A stretch of 64,000 nt of DNA, taken from UBA1081 sp045537555 (GTDB taxonomy: Bacteria > Bacillota > Clostridia > Oscillospirales > Acutalibacteraceae). The position numbers and the translations under genes were made by a program. The notes below the pieces were generated by a model. The model was given only the letters and a program-made list of their open reading frames with translations. It did no database searches and was not told where the DNA came from. The stretch spans positions 1-64,000 of the forward strand of contig JAZSPR010000069.1 in assembly GCA_045537555.1 (NCBI GenBank), given 5' to 3'. Shown here piece by piece: positions 44,871-53,541 of the stretch; position 1 is the first letter of the stretch; every line of letters begins with the position of its first letter.

Positions 44871-45578
44871 ATGTCCTATTGTGTTAATTGCGGTGTTGAA
44901 CTTGACAACAGCACTCTGAAGTGCCCTTTATGTGATACACCTGTTATCAACCCCAATATATTAAAAAATCAGCAGGAAGCTCCGGCATTTCCTGAAAGAA
45001 TTGAAATCCCTCAATCATCAAAAAACAAATACGGAGCTATTATTTTATCAATCTTATTGTTAATCCCCAACATTGTCTGCATCATTACAAATCTTCTTTT
45101 TACTCCTGAATTATTATGGAGTATATATGTTGTATCTTCTTCCGCAATGTTCTGGTTCCTGTTTGTATTCCCTTTTATAATGAAAAGAAAACTCCCGTAT
45201 CTTATTGTAACAGTTGATGCAATTGCAACTGCTATATATATTTTCATTTTTTATTATTACAATTCTCCGCGGACAGATAATTGGTTCTGGACAGTTGCGA
45301 TACCTATTGATATCGGTGTTTTTCTCTGTGTTGCAATTCTTATTTCATTCTTTTCAAAACCGAGATCAAAAGCTGTATCAGCAATTGCATTACTTACTTC
45401 AGTAACCGCCCTTTGCGTGTTTTTATGTCTGATAATCAATCTTCATGCATATTCTGTTGTTGCAACTTATATTACATTGATTATCGGAACTTCAAGCCTT
45501 ATCCTGCTTATATTCTTCATTGCCGTTGAAAAGAATAAAAAACTCTATTCATGGTTATCAAGAAAATTCTTTTATTGA
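44871..45578 (+). CDS. Zinc-ribbon membrane protein
   Basis: 235 residues. The N-terminus MSYCVNCGVELDNSTLKCPL and the following CD form a CxxC-x(13)-CxxC zinc ribbon. A linker and about six transmembrane helices follow (IILSILLLIPNIVCIITNLL, LIVTVDAIATAIYIFIFYYY and others). The architecture recalls DUF6320-type proteins, which as far as I recall also occur beside acyltransferase-like genes; this is from memory and unverified. No catalytic motif is visible. Confidence 0.6.
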   Translation: MSYCVNCGVELDNSTLKCPLCDTPVINPNILKNQQEAPAFPERIEIPQSSKNKYGAIILSILLLIPNIVCIITNLLFTPELLWSIYVVSSSAMFWFLFVFPFIMKRKLPYLIVTVDAIATAIYIFIFYYYNSPRTDNWFWTVAIPIDIGVFLCVAILISFFSKPRSKAVSAIALLTSVTALCVFLCLIINLHAYSVVATYITLIIGTSSLILLIFFIAVEKNKKLYSWLSRKFFY

Positions 45579-45605
45579 TAAAATTTTCCGCTATAAAAAT
45601 GACAC

Positions 45606-45634
45606 TTGTTTTTTTCAATAAAATATTGCATAAT
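45606..45634 (+). promoter_or_regulatory. Possible promoter of the GH25-dockerin gene
   Basis: TTGTTT (45606-45611) and CATAAT (45629-45634) are separated by 17 bases. The -10 overlaps the left arm of the terminator hairpin, so a transcript from here would contain only the right arm. Confidence 0.45.
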
Positions 45635-45664
45635 AGAGATTGTAAATTCAATCTCTATTTTTTA
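45632..45664 (+). terminator. Terminator after the zinc-ribbon membrane protein gene
   Basis: A perfect 11-base stem AATAGAGATTG / CAATCTCTATT (45632-45642 with 45649-45659) is followed by a T run. Confidence 0.85.
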
Positions 45665-45687
45665 TTATTCGGGAAGGTAAAACATTT

Positions 45688-47289
45688 ATGAAAAAATTTA
45701 TTTCATTAATATCAGTTTTAATTCTGATTTTGTCATCAGGCATAATTTCATATGCTGAGACCGAAGAAAAAACACACAGAAACACAGGTGAATTAAGAGT
45801 TGATATGATAGGACATGCAAAATCTCAACTTGGTTATCAAGCAACCGAAGAAGGATCTAAATTCGATACTCTTACATCAAACGATACTGACAACTGGAGT
45901 TCTTCATTCATTGCATGGTGTGCAAACGAAGCTTTTATATCAGAAGAATCAATCCCCAGAACTGCATCAATCATTGAACTTTATGATTTTTTTAATGAGA
46001 ATCAGACATATTATTCAAAAGAAGAATATACTCCTTTAGCAGGTGATATCATATTTATAAAAACAGATGATGAACTTTCCATCTGCGGGATTGTTACAAA
46101 TATCGATGAAGATTATGTTACCGCAATTGTCGGCGATGATGAAAATACTGTCAAGAAAAAAATGTATGACTTAAAACTTCCAAAAATCGCAGGATATGCC
46201 TCCCCTGATTATACAATGAGAGCCTTTGTTACAAAAGGAAATCATATTACTACTACTGATTCGCTGAACTTCAGAAGTCAACCAACCACAGAATCGGATA
46301 TTCTTGATAAAATATCACTCGGAACAATTCTGAATATTACAGAAATAAAAGACGGTTGGGGAAAAACAACATATAAAGAAAAAAACGGATATGTAAGCAT
46401 GGATTATGTTTCACAATATAATGCATTACATACTGACCCGAGATATGCTGTCAACTGGAATGTAATTGATATTTCAAAATATCAGGACGATATTGACTGG
46501 GATAAACTAAAACAAGAAGATATAAGTGCAGTAATTATACGTCTCGGTTTCAGAGCAACAAGAACAAAAGTATTATATGAAGATGAAAAGTTCCTTGAAT
46601 ATTATAATAAAGCTAAAGAAAACGGATTTCATGTAGGATGTTATTTCTATTCAGGTGCAACAACAAATATTGAAGCTATTGAAGAAGCTAATTATATTGT
46701 AAATTACATAAAAACAAACAATCTTACTTTTGATATGCCCGTATATTGGGACGTTGAGGATGATATCATAAAGGATACCGGCAAAAATAACATCTGCAAA
46801 ATGACAAAAGAATTCTTTTCCGTAATGGATTTTGCAAAAATATATACAGGTGTTTATACAAGTTCCTCATGGATGAAAGATTTCTTTGACCCGTCATTAT
46901 TTTCAGGACATGCTTTATGGGTTGCTGACTGGAGAGGTTATTGCGGATATACCGGAGATTACGGAATGTGGCAGTATACCGAAAACGGAACCGTTGCCGG
47001 AATATCAGGTGATGTTGATAAAAATTACTGTTACATAAATTATCCGTTGTTTATTCCTGATTTCAATTTCAATTCTCAGAATCCCCCTCCGACAGTATCA
47101 ATTCAAAAAGGGGACATTAATAAAGACGGTAAAATAACTGCAGCAGATGCAAGAACGGTGCTTCGTATTTCTGCTAAACTTGAAGAAATACTTGAAGAAA
47201 ACAGAGTTATTGCGGATTATAACAGTGATGATAAAATTACTGCATCGGATGCAAGACTTATTCTGAGAAAATCTGCAAAACTTGACTGA
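45688..47289 (+). CDS. Secreted GH25 lysozyme with degenerate CHAP, SH3 and dockerin domains
   Basis: 533 residues. Signal peptide (FISLISVLILILSSGIISYA), then a CHAP-like domain (about 35-165), a bacterial SH3 domain (about 183-242), a GH25 muramidase domain (about 258-450) and a C-terminal dockerin (about 474-532, GDINKDGKITAADARTVLR and DYNSDDKITASDARLILR). In GH25, VIDISKYQDDIDW and YWDVEDD supply the catalytic acids and the domain looks active. In CHAP the usual catalytic W-C-A is W-S-S (Ser71) and the His position of HVGIV is Ile132, so that domain looks catalytically dead. The dockerin suggests docking to a cohesin scaffold, unusual for a peptidoglycan hydrolase. A ribosome binding site GGGAAGG lies upstream of the ATG. 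Confidence 0.85.
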   Translation: MKKFISLISVLILILSSGIISYAETEEKTHRNTGELRVDMIGHAKSQLGYQATEEGSKFDTLTSNDTDNWSSSFIAWCANEAFISEESIPRTASIIELYDFFNENQTYYSKEEYTPLAGDIIFIKTDDELSICGIVTNIDEDYVTAIVGDDENTVKKKMYDLKLPKIAGYASPDYTMRAFVTKGNHITTTDSLNFRSQPTTESDILDKISLGTILNITEIKDGWGKTTYKEKNGYVSMDYVSQYNALHTDPRYAVNWNVIDISKYQDDIDWDKLKQEDISAVIIRLGFRATRTKVLYEDEKFLEYYNKAKENGFHVGCYFYSGATTNIEAIEEANYIVNYIKTNNLTFDMPVYWDVEDDIIKDTGKNNICKMTKEFFSVMDFAKIYTGVYTSSSWMKDFFDPSLFSGHALWVADWRGYCGYTGDYGMWQYTENGTVAGISGDVDKNYCYINYPLFIPDFNFNSQNPPPTVSIQKGDINKDGKITAADARTVLRISAKLEEILEENRVIADYNSDDKITASDARLILRKSAKLD

Positions 47290-47304
47290 CAAATTAATAT
47301 CATT

Positions 47305-47340
47305 AAATGCTGATAGATTATGATTTATCAGCATTTTTTT
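47305..47340 (+). terminator. Terminator after the GH25-dockerin gene
   Basis: An 11-base stem AAATGCTGATA / TATCAGCATTT (47305-47315 with 47326-47336) is followed by Ts. Confidence 0.85.
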
Positions 47341-47348
47341 AAAATATA

Positions 47349-47377
47349 TTTACTTTTTGCGAAAATAAATATATAAT
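47349..47377 (+). promoter_or_regulatory. Promoter of the double phosphoesterase gene
   Basis: TTTACT (47349-47354) and TATAAT (47372-47377) are separated by 17 bases. Confidence 0.65.
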
Positions 47378-47411
47378 AAACATAAGAATATTTAAAAAAA
47401 GGAAGATGTTT

Positions 47412-50400
47412 ATGAAAATTTTAAAAAAATCCATTGCATGTTGTCTTGCAATTCTTCTTCTGTTCTGTATGCTGACTCCGGCAATCAGCGGTGCTACGAT
47501 AAAAAACAGCGATGAGATTGTTGCTGAACTTCCTTTTACTTCAATTTCAGATATACATTACTACCCACCGTCATATATGGGTGACAACTGCGAAGCATGG
47601 CAGGAATTTTCATCAATGGAAGCAAAAGAATATGAAGAATCCGATGCACTTGTACGCTCTGCTCTTGATTCAATTGCTCTGAAGGCTGAAGAAGCAGGTT
47701 ATAAGTATCTTCTTATTCCCGGTGACCTTACCAAGGACAGCGAATACGATGCTCATATTCAGCTCGCCGCTATACTTGAGCAATTTGAAAAAGATACAGG
47801 TATTGAAGTATTTGTTATAAACGGTAACCACGATATAAATGTAAACGATGCCTGTACATTTGAAAACGGTTATATGGAACAGGCAAGAAGTGTTACTCAG
47901 TCTGAATTCAGAGAAATATATAAGAATCTCGGCTATGACCACGCAATAAGTGAATATATTCCTCCCGAAGGTACTTCACAAGGCGGTCTGTCTTATACAG
48001 CTGACCTTGATGATAATTACAGATTAATTGCACTTGATTCATGTAAATACAATCCTGATGAACCGGAAAAACAGCAAACAGACGGTATGATCAGCGAAGA
48101 TACTATGGATTGGGTTAAAGCAATGGCTTACGAAGCTGTTGAAAACGGAAAAACTCCTATGATTATGACTCATCACAGCATTGCACCTCACATGAAGCTT
48201 GAACCTTCTGTTACCCACGCATTCTGCATTGATGATTATATGTGGGTAGCTGAATCGCTTGCAGACGCAGGCATACATTTTGCATTCACAGGTCACCAGC
48301 ACACAAATGATATTGCAAGTGTGACTTCTGACAACGGAAATGTTATATATGACTGCGAAGTCGATGCACTCACAGGCTTCCCCAACCATATAAGAGATTT
48401 TAAAATCACAACCTACGGTGATGGCGAAAGCAATATGACATACAGCATTTTTGATGTTGACTATGCTCATCCCGTAACCGTAAACGGAAAAACATATGAA
48501 CAGCCCTTCAGCGAAGCTTCATTTGCCATCAACTTCGGCGGTAAATACTCAGACGACGGCTATGCGGATGCAAAGGCTTTCTTTATGGGAATCATCAAAA
48601 ACTATCTTCTTCCATACGTTAATGACATAAATGCTGCCGGTGGAATAAATGAATTCCTTAAAACTATGGATATTGATCTCGAGAAAATCCTTGCAGATCT
48701 TCTTTCTCCATATATTGGCAACGGTATAAAAATCGGCAATACAAGCATATTGTCAGTCGATAATATTATGTGGTTTATTGAAGACCTTATGGGACAGGTT
48801 GAGGATCTTTATATCAACAATCCGGATAATCTTGTTTTATTACTTGAATATATTGTCGGCAAACTTATCAATTTTGAAGTTTCATCGGTTCCCTGCACAA
48901 AATTCATTGAAACATATCATTTCGGTGATGAATCAAGAGGCGGAAACTTAGGTGAATTTATTCTTTCCGCAATGGTTTACTGGTACACAGGAAATGAAGA
49001 TTCGTCATTCGATGCTTTTATAAATGATGTTCTTTATCAGTTTGAGAACGGTAACCTTGCAGAAAATCTTCTTAATACACTCATTGATATAATCCTCAAT
49101 GACCTTCTTTATGATGCCATTCTTTCAAAACTTGATATAAGATTCTATAAGCTTGTTGATAATAAATTTATTTACAGTTCATTACTCGGCTCAAGCATTG
49201 ATCAGTTCACAAAATCAGTTCTCAACGGTGATACATCATATCTCAACCTTCTAAATACTGTTTTTGCAATCGGTATTCTTCCTTACGACAGCATTGAAGG
49301 AATCATTGAATCACTTATGGATGAATATATAACTCCGAGTCAGCTTGAATCAATCGGTCATCAGTTTGCATACTGTATAAAAGACTTTGTAACAGATGAT
49401 AACCCTGTATACAAAGGTGATAACAATATTACATATTCAACAGTAAAAGTTGAACCTGAAGTATCACAGGATAATTACAGACTTCCCTCAATGATAAACG
49501 TAACACTCGGAGCAGACAGCACTTCGGCAAACATCAACTGGTTTACAAAATACTCGGTTGAAGGTTCAGATATTGAAATTTACAGCGAAGATGAATTTGT
49601 TAATTTCACAGGTGTTCCTACAGAAAAAACAGACTTTAGAATGAATATTTCAAGTGAAAAAGTTACTGTAAGCTATCCCGGTATTGACCTTGGCATTTTC
49701 GGTCTGTTCTATTATGATTTTGAACTCATTCGTCATACAGCAACACTTTCAGGTCTTGAAACTGACAAAACATACTATTACAGAGTCGGTGATGCAGAAA
49801 AAGGATGGTGGAGTGATACAGGCTCAATCACAACTCAGGATAACAGCAACAGCTTCACATTCGTCAATGTAACAGATTCTCAATCACAGACACAGGCTCA
49901 ATTTGAACGTGGATGGAAAAATGTTATGGATAAAGCATTTGAGTTTTATCCCGAAACAAAACTGGTTCTTCATACGGGCGATATGGTTGATAACCCGAAA
50001 AATGTAAATCAGTACGGATGGCTGTTCAACACAGCCAAAAAACAGATAATGAATACATATCTGATGCCCGTAACAGGAAATCATGAAGATTTTGCAGAAA
50101 ATGCAATTACTGATAAATTTACAATCTCAGATTATCCCGAGCAGGATACAACAACAGGTGTTTATTATTCATTTGATTATAATAATGTACACTTCATGAT
50201 TCTCAACACTAACGATCTTGACGGTGACAGTCTTTCAGCAGAACAGATTGAATGGCTCAGAGCAGATGCAAATGCAAGTGATGCACAATGGAAAATCGTT
50301 GCTCTTCATAAAGCTGTCTATTCAAACGGTTCACATTATGACGATGCCGATGTCTGTGCAATCAGAGAACAACTTTCAACTCTTATGCCCGAACTTGGAA

Positions 50401-50909
50401 TTGACCTTGTTTTCCAGGGCCATGACCATGTTTACATGAGAACATATGCTCTTGACAATAATCTTGTTACGGATACTGAAAGAGTATATCTTAACCATAA
50501 CGGCAAAAAATATGTGACCGATGTAAACCCCTCAGGCACATCATATGTCATTACCGGTACATCAGGTGTTAAGATTTATAATCAGAAAGACGCATCACTT
50601 ACTGATGAACTCTTCCCCAGAGCAGAAAAAATTATTGATGTAAATGCAGCAATGTTCTCTGCAATTGAAATTGACGGCGGTATCCTTTATTTTGATGCTT
50701 ATACAGTTGACGGTGAAAAATCAGAATGTGTTGATTCATTTGCAATTCAAAAAGACCTTACTCAGGGTGAATATGCAGGTGACTGCGAAGATGTTTCTGC
50801 AGAGAAACAGAATAATCCTGAAGATGATAATATCTTTACAAAACTCATTGATTTTATAAAGAGAATCGGAAAGGTACTTTACAATATTTACAAACTCTGG
50901 TTTGCATAA
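47412..50909 (+). CDS. Secreted protein with two calcineurin-like phosphoesterase domains
   Basis: About 1165 residues. Signal peptide (SIACCLAILLLFCMLTPAIS), then a first metallophosphoesterase domain (about 40-330) with SISDIHYY, LIPGDLTKDS, VINGNHDIN, MTHHSIAP and FTGHQHTND. A helical middle region without recognised motifs spans about 370-690. A purple-acid-phosphatase N-terminal sandwich follows (about 690-810), then a second phosphoesterase domain (about 815-1080) with FVNVTDSQS, LHTGDMVD, MPVTGNHED, ALHKAVYSNGSH and FQGHDHVYMRTY. A C-terminal amphipathic helix (FTKLIDFIKRIGKVLYNIY) ends the protein. Both domains keep the GD, GNH and GH(Q/D)H metal motifs. The start at 47412 has AAAGGAAG at proper spacing; the ATG at 47406 is too close. 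Probably two different phosphoester activities in one exported protein. Confidence 0.85.
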   Translation: MKILKKSIACCLAILLLFCMLTPAISGATIKNSDEIVAELPFTSISDIHYYPPSYMGDNCEAWQEFSSMEAKEYEESDALVRSALDSIALKAEEAGYKYLLIPGDLTKDSEYDAHIQLAAILEQFEKDTGIEVFVINGNHDINVNDACTFENGYMEQARSVTQSEFREIYKNLGYDHAISEYIPPEGTSQGGLSYTADLDDNYRLIALDSCKYNPDEPEKQQTDGMISEDTMDWVKAMAYEAVENGKTPMIMTHHSIAPHMKLEPSVTHAFCIDDYMWVAESLADAGIHFAFTGHQHTNDIASVTSDNGNVIYDCEVDALTGFPNHIRDFKITTYGDGESNMTYSIFDVDYAHPVTVNGKTYEQPFSEASFAINFGGKYSDDGYADAKAFFMGIIKNYLLPYVNDINAAGGINEFLKTMDIDLEKILADLLSPYIGNGIKIGNTSILSVDNIMWFIEDLMGQVEDLYINNPDNLVLLLEYIVGKLINFEVSSVPCTKFIETYHFGDESRGGNLGEFILSAMVYWYTGNEDSSFDAFINDVLYQFENGNLAENLLNTLIDIILNDLLYDAILSKLDIRFYKLVDNKFIYSSLLGSSIDQFTKSVLNGDTSYLNLLNTVFAIGILPYDSIEGIIESLMDEYITPSQLESIGHQFAYCIKDFVTDDNPVYKGDNNITYSTVKVEPEVSQDNYRLPSMINVTLGADSTSANINWFTKYSVEGSDIEIYSEDEFVNFTGVPTEKTDFRMNISSEKVTVSYPGIDLGIFGLFYYDFELIRHTATLSGLETDKTYYYRVGDAEKGWWSDTGSITTQDNSNSFTFVNVTDSQSQTQAQFERGWKNVMDKAFEFYPETKLVLHTGDMVDNPKNVNQYGWLFNTAKKQIMNTYLMPVTGNHEDFAENAITDKFTISDYPEQDTTTGVYYSFDYNNVHFMILNTNDLDGDSLSAEQIEWLRADANASDAQWKIVALHKAVYSNGSHYDDADVCAIREQLSTLMPELGIDLVFQGHDHVYMRTYALDNNLVTDTERVYLNHNGKKYVTDVNPSGTSYVITGTSGVKIYNQKDASLTDELFPRAEKIIDVNAAMFSAIEIDGGILYFDAYTVDGEKSECVDSFAIQKDLTQGEYAGDCEDVSAEKQNNPEDDNIFTKLIDFIKRIGKVLYNIYKLWFA

Positions 50910-50921
50910 TTACTGAATTTT

Positions 50922-50955
50922 ATAAAGCGGTAGGTAACTATCGCTTTATTTTTTT
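50922..50955 (+). terminator. Terminator after the double phosphoesterase gene
   Basis: A 12-base stem ATAAAGCGGTAG / CTATCGCTTTAT (one G-U pair) with loop GTAA is followed by Ts. Confidence 0.9.
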
Positions 50956-51002
50956 GCACAAAACAAATATGTTAAATTTTTATCAATTAGATAAAATAAC
51001 AA

Positions 51003-51031
51003 TTGACATATTCTTAATAATATCATATAAT
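51003..51031 (+). promoter_or_regulatory. Consensus promoter of the Crp/Fnr-ABC operon
   Basis: TTGACA (51003-51008) and TATAAT (51026-51031) match the sigma-A consensus exactly, with a 17-base spacer. Confidence 0.9.
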
Positions 51032-51049
51032 ATGTATCAAATGATACAT
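51032..51049. promoter_or_regulatory. 18-base palindrome at the transcription start, candidate Crp/Fnr-family operator
   Basis: ATGTATCAAATGATACAT is a perfect 8-2-8 inverted repeat directly after the -10 box of the regulator gene and covers the predicted transcription start. Its placement predicts repression, most simply autoregulation by the regulator encoded next to it. Confidence 0.7.
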
Positions 51050-51063
51050 TTTTTGAGGTTGAT

Positions 51064-51732
51064 ATGAGAAAATCAGTTACAGAATCTTTGTCAGCATGTC
51101 CGCTTTTCAAAGGACTTGATGTTGCAGAATTAACAAAACTGACAACTGAATATATGACCATAAGAGTCTGTGAAAAAAATGAAATAATTATTTCCGAAAA
51201 CAACTATACAAGAGCGCTCGGAATAATTATAAAGGGTTCTGCATCCGTTACAAAACACAGCGGTGAAACAAAGATTCTTATGAGTATTCTGAAAAAAGGC
51301 GATATTTTCGGAATGGCTACTCTTTTTTTTGAAGAAGAGAATTATCTGACTGAAATCAAAGCAAAAGAAAAAGTCACAATGGCTGTTTTCTCAAAAGAAA
51401 ATGTAAAAAAAATGTTCACTCTTTATCCTCAAGTCAATGAAAACTATATCACTATACTTTCTGAGAAAATCCATTTTCTCAACAATAAAATCAGCACTTA
51501 TACCAGAGCAGAAAGTATCAGAAAAGTTGCATTTTTCATTCTTCAGAACATATATGATGAAAAATTAAAAGTCACACTTCCCTACAGTATCACAAAAGTT
51601 GCAGATACACTCAATGTAGGCAGAGCTTCTGTTTACAGAGCTTTTGAGACCCTTGAAAGTGAAAAAGTAATCAGTCGTGACGGAAAGAATATTACAATTC
51701 TTGATATTGATGCTCTTGAAAAATATAAGTAA
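51064..51732 (+). CDS. Crp/Fnr family transcriptional regulator
   Basis: 222 residues. A cyclic-nucleotide-binding-like beta roll (about 10-125; GSASVTKHSGETKILMSILK, KGDIFGMATLFF) and a dimer helix precede a winged helix with ITKVADTLNVGRASVYRAFE as recognition HTH. Only two cysteines (12 and 36) are present, so an Fnr-type four-cysteine cluster is not supported, and the cAMP-contacting RxS residues are not seen. It precedes an ABC importer by 32 bases, and its promoter carries a strong palindrome. Sensing of a ligand or redox state related to the importer substrate is likely. Confidence 0.85.
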   Translation: MRKSVTESLSACPLFKGLDVAELTKLTTEYMTIRVCEKNEIIISENNYTRALGIIIKGSASVTKHSGETKILMSILKKGDIFGMATLFFEEENYLTEIKAKEKVTMAVFSKENVKKMFTLYPQVNENYITILSEKIHFLNNKISTYTRAESIRKVAFFILQNIYDEKLKVTLPYSITKVADTLNVGRASVYRAFETLESEKVISRDGKNITILDIDALEKYK

Positions 51733-51764
51733 AAAAAGTCATATACCACAGGAGGATATTTACT

Positions 51765-52802
51765 ATGACAAAGAAAATTTTCACAACACTTCTTGCAATT
51801 TTAATGATTGTTACATTATTTGCAGGTTGTGCAGACACAAAAATCAATGAAGAACCCACAACTGACAATGAAAATGTTGCAGAAGAAATTTTAAGTAATT
51901 CAACAGAAACTGATGTAATCAATGTTTCCCTTCTTAAAGGTCCCACAGGTATGGGTGGTGCCTATATGTGGGAAAAATCTGATATGGGTGAAACAAAAAA
52001 TAAATATAACATCACTCTTGATACTGATGCAACAACAGTCGGCCCCAAACTTTTACAGGGCGAATATGATATCGCAGCTGTGCCCACAAACCTTGCATCT
52101 TCACTTTATCATAAGTCACAGGGTAAGGTTAAAGTAATAGCTGTTAATACTCTCGGAGTTCTTTATATCGTTTCAAAAGACGGGGCTGTTTCTTCTGTAG
52201 AGGACCTTAAAGGAAAGACAATTCTCGCATCAGGTCAGGGAACAATCGCTGAATATGCCCTCAACTATGTACTTGAATCAAACAATCTTGTAGTCGGCAC
52301 AGATGTTACAATTGAATTTGCAACAGAACATGCAGAATCAGTCACAAAGGCTCTTGCAGGCGGATATGACGCAATTCTTCTCCCCGAACCTTTTGTTTCT
52401 CAGATTATCACAAAAGACAGTTCATTCGCTGTTGCAATCAATATTACTGAAGAATGGGAAAAGACAGGTGACTGCACACTTGCAATGGGTTGTATCGCTG
52501 TCAATACAAAATTCTATGAAGAAAACAAAGATGCTGTCAAATCATTCCTTGCTGATTACAGCGAATCAGTAAACTATGTAAATGCCAATATTGATAATGC
52601 CGCAACACTTATTGAAAAGCATAACATTATGCCTGCTGCAGTTGCAAAAAAGGCAATCCCCAATGCAAACATCGTTTGTTACACAGGTACTGAAATGAAA
52701 CAGGCTCTGAGCAGTTGTTATAATGTTCTTTTTAATCAGAATGCAAAAATAATCGGCGGACAAATGCCCGGTGATGATTTCTATGTTGATACAAACGCTT
52801 AA
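51765..52802 (+). CDS. ABC transporter substrate-binding lipoprotein (SsuA/THI5-like)
   Basis: 345 residues. A lipoprotein signal peptide with lipobox LFAGC places the mature N-terminus at Cys. The mature protein has the pattern of the SsuA/THI5/NMT1 type: VSLLKGPTGMGGAYMWEK, GEYDIAAVPTNLASSLYHKS, VEDLKGKTILASGQGTIAEY and GGYDAILLPEPFVSQI. This class binds small molecules such as sulfonates, nitrate, thiamine precursors or bicarbonate; the ligand cannot be read from sequence. GGAGG precedes the ATG. It lies in an operon regulator-SBP-permease-ATPase with overlapping junctions. Confidence 0.85.
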   Translation: MTKKIFTTLLAILMIVTLFAGCADTKINEEPTTDNENVAEEILSNSTETDVINVSLLKGPTGMGGAYMWEKSDMGETKNKYNITLDTDATTVGPKLLQGEYDIAAVPTNLASSLYHKSQGKVKVIAVNTLGVLYIVSKDGAVSSVEDLKGKTILASGQGTIAEYALNYVLESNNLVVGTDVTIEFATEHAESVTKALAGGYDAILLPEPFVSQIITKDSSFAVAINITEEWEKTGDCTLAMGCIAVNTKFYEENKDAVKSFLADYSESVNYVNANIDNAATLIEKHNIMPAAVAKKAIPNANIVCYTGTEMKQALSSCYNVLFNQNAKIIGGQMPGDDFYVDTNA

Positions 52803-53541
52803 AAAAACAGGAAAAAAATTAATTATTATTTTAATCTGGCTCGGTATATGGCAGGCTCTGTCTGCCATTGTCGGGCTTTCAGTCCTTTTTCCGTCGCCTG
52901 TTGACACAATAACTGAATTGAAGAATCTTGCTGTCTCAGGTGATTTCTGGTTATCTGTTTTATTTTCTGTAATCAGAATTTCTGTAGGTTTTATTACAGG
53001 ATCTGTTGCAGGTGTTCTTACAGGCGCAGTTTCTTCATTTCTCAAAGGATTTTCCGAATTTCTCTCTCCTCTTGTAAGCATTATTAAGGCGACTCCCGTT
53101 GCATCATTCATTATTCTTGCCGTAATATGGCTTAAAACGGGCAATATTCCTTCTTTTGCAACAGCTCTTATAGTTTTTCCCTTTGTTTATTCAAACATAA
53201 AAACCGGCTTTCAGGAAACAGACAAGCAACTTATAGAAATGTCGGATGCATTCGGTGTTTCTTTCGGCAAAAAGTTACTTAAACTCTACATTCCCTCGGT
53301 TAAACCCTATTTTGTATCTGCCGCAACAACAGCAATGGGGCTTGCATGGAAAGCAGGTATTGCCGCAGAAGTAATATGCAATCCAACAATGTCAATCGGT
53401 AACGGAATTTATGAATCAAAAGTCTATTTTGAACCATCTGCAATGTTTGCATGGACAGCTGTCGTTGTTATGCTAAGTATCGTTCTTGAAAAAGTAATGA
53501 TTGTGATACTAAGAAAGGAGAAAAATAATGATAAAACTTGA
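52783..53541 (+). CDS. ABC transporter permease (SsuC-like)
   Basis: 252 residues with about six transmembrane helices. The EAA-type loop lies in QLIEMSDAFGVSFGKKLLKL, with the conserved G between the helices. VLFPSPVDTITELKNL at the N-terminus and GLAWKAGIAAEVICNPTMSI near the end are typical of SsuC/TauC-type permeases. The ATG at 52783 overlaps the SBP gene by 20 bases and has GGTGA 8 bases upstream; the in-frame GTG at 52771 has no site. Confidence 0.85.
   Translation: MLIQTLKKTGKKLIIILIWLGIWQALSAIVGLSVLFPSPVDTITELKNLAVSGDFWLSVLFSVIRISVGFITGSVAGVLTGAVSSFLKGFSEFLSPLVSIIKATPVASFIILAVIWLKTGNIPSFATALIVFPFVYSNIKTGFQETDKQLIEMSDAFGVSFGKKLLKLYIPSVKPYFVSAATTAMGLAWKAGIAAEVICNPTMSIGNGIYESKVYFEPSAMFAWTAVVVMLSIVLEKVMIVILRKEKNNDKT

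Noticed and set aside
45632..45664. Riboswitch-like hairpin before the GH25-dockerin gene
   Set aside because: It is a simple perfect stem followed by Ts and is explained as the terminator of the upstream gene.
51064..51732. Fnr-type oxygen sensor
   Set aside because: Only two cysteines are present, so the four ligands of the cluster are not available.
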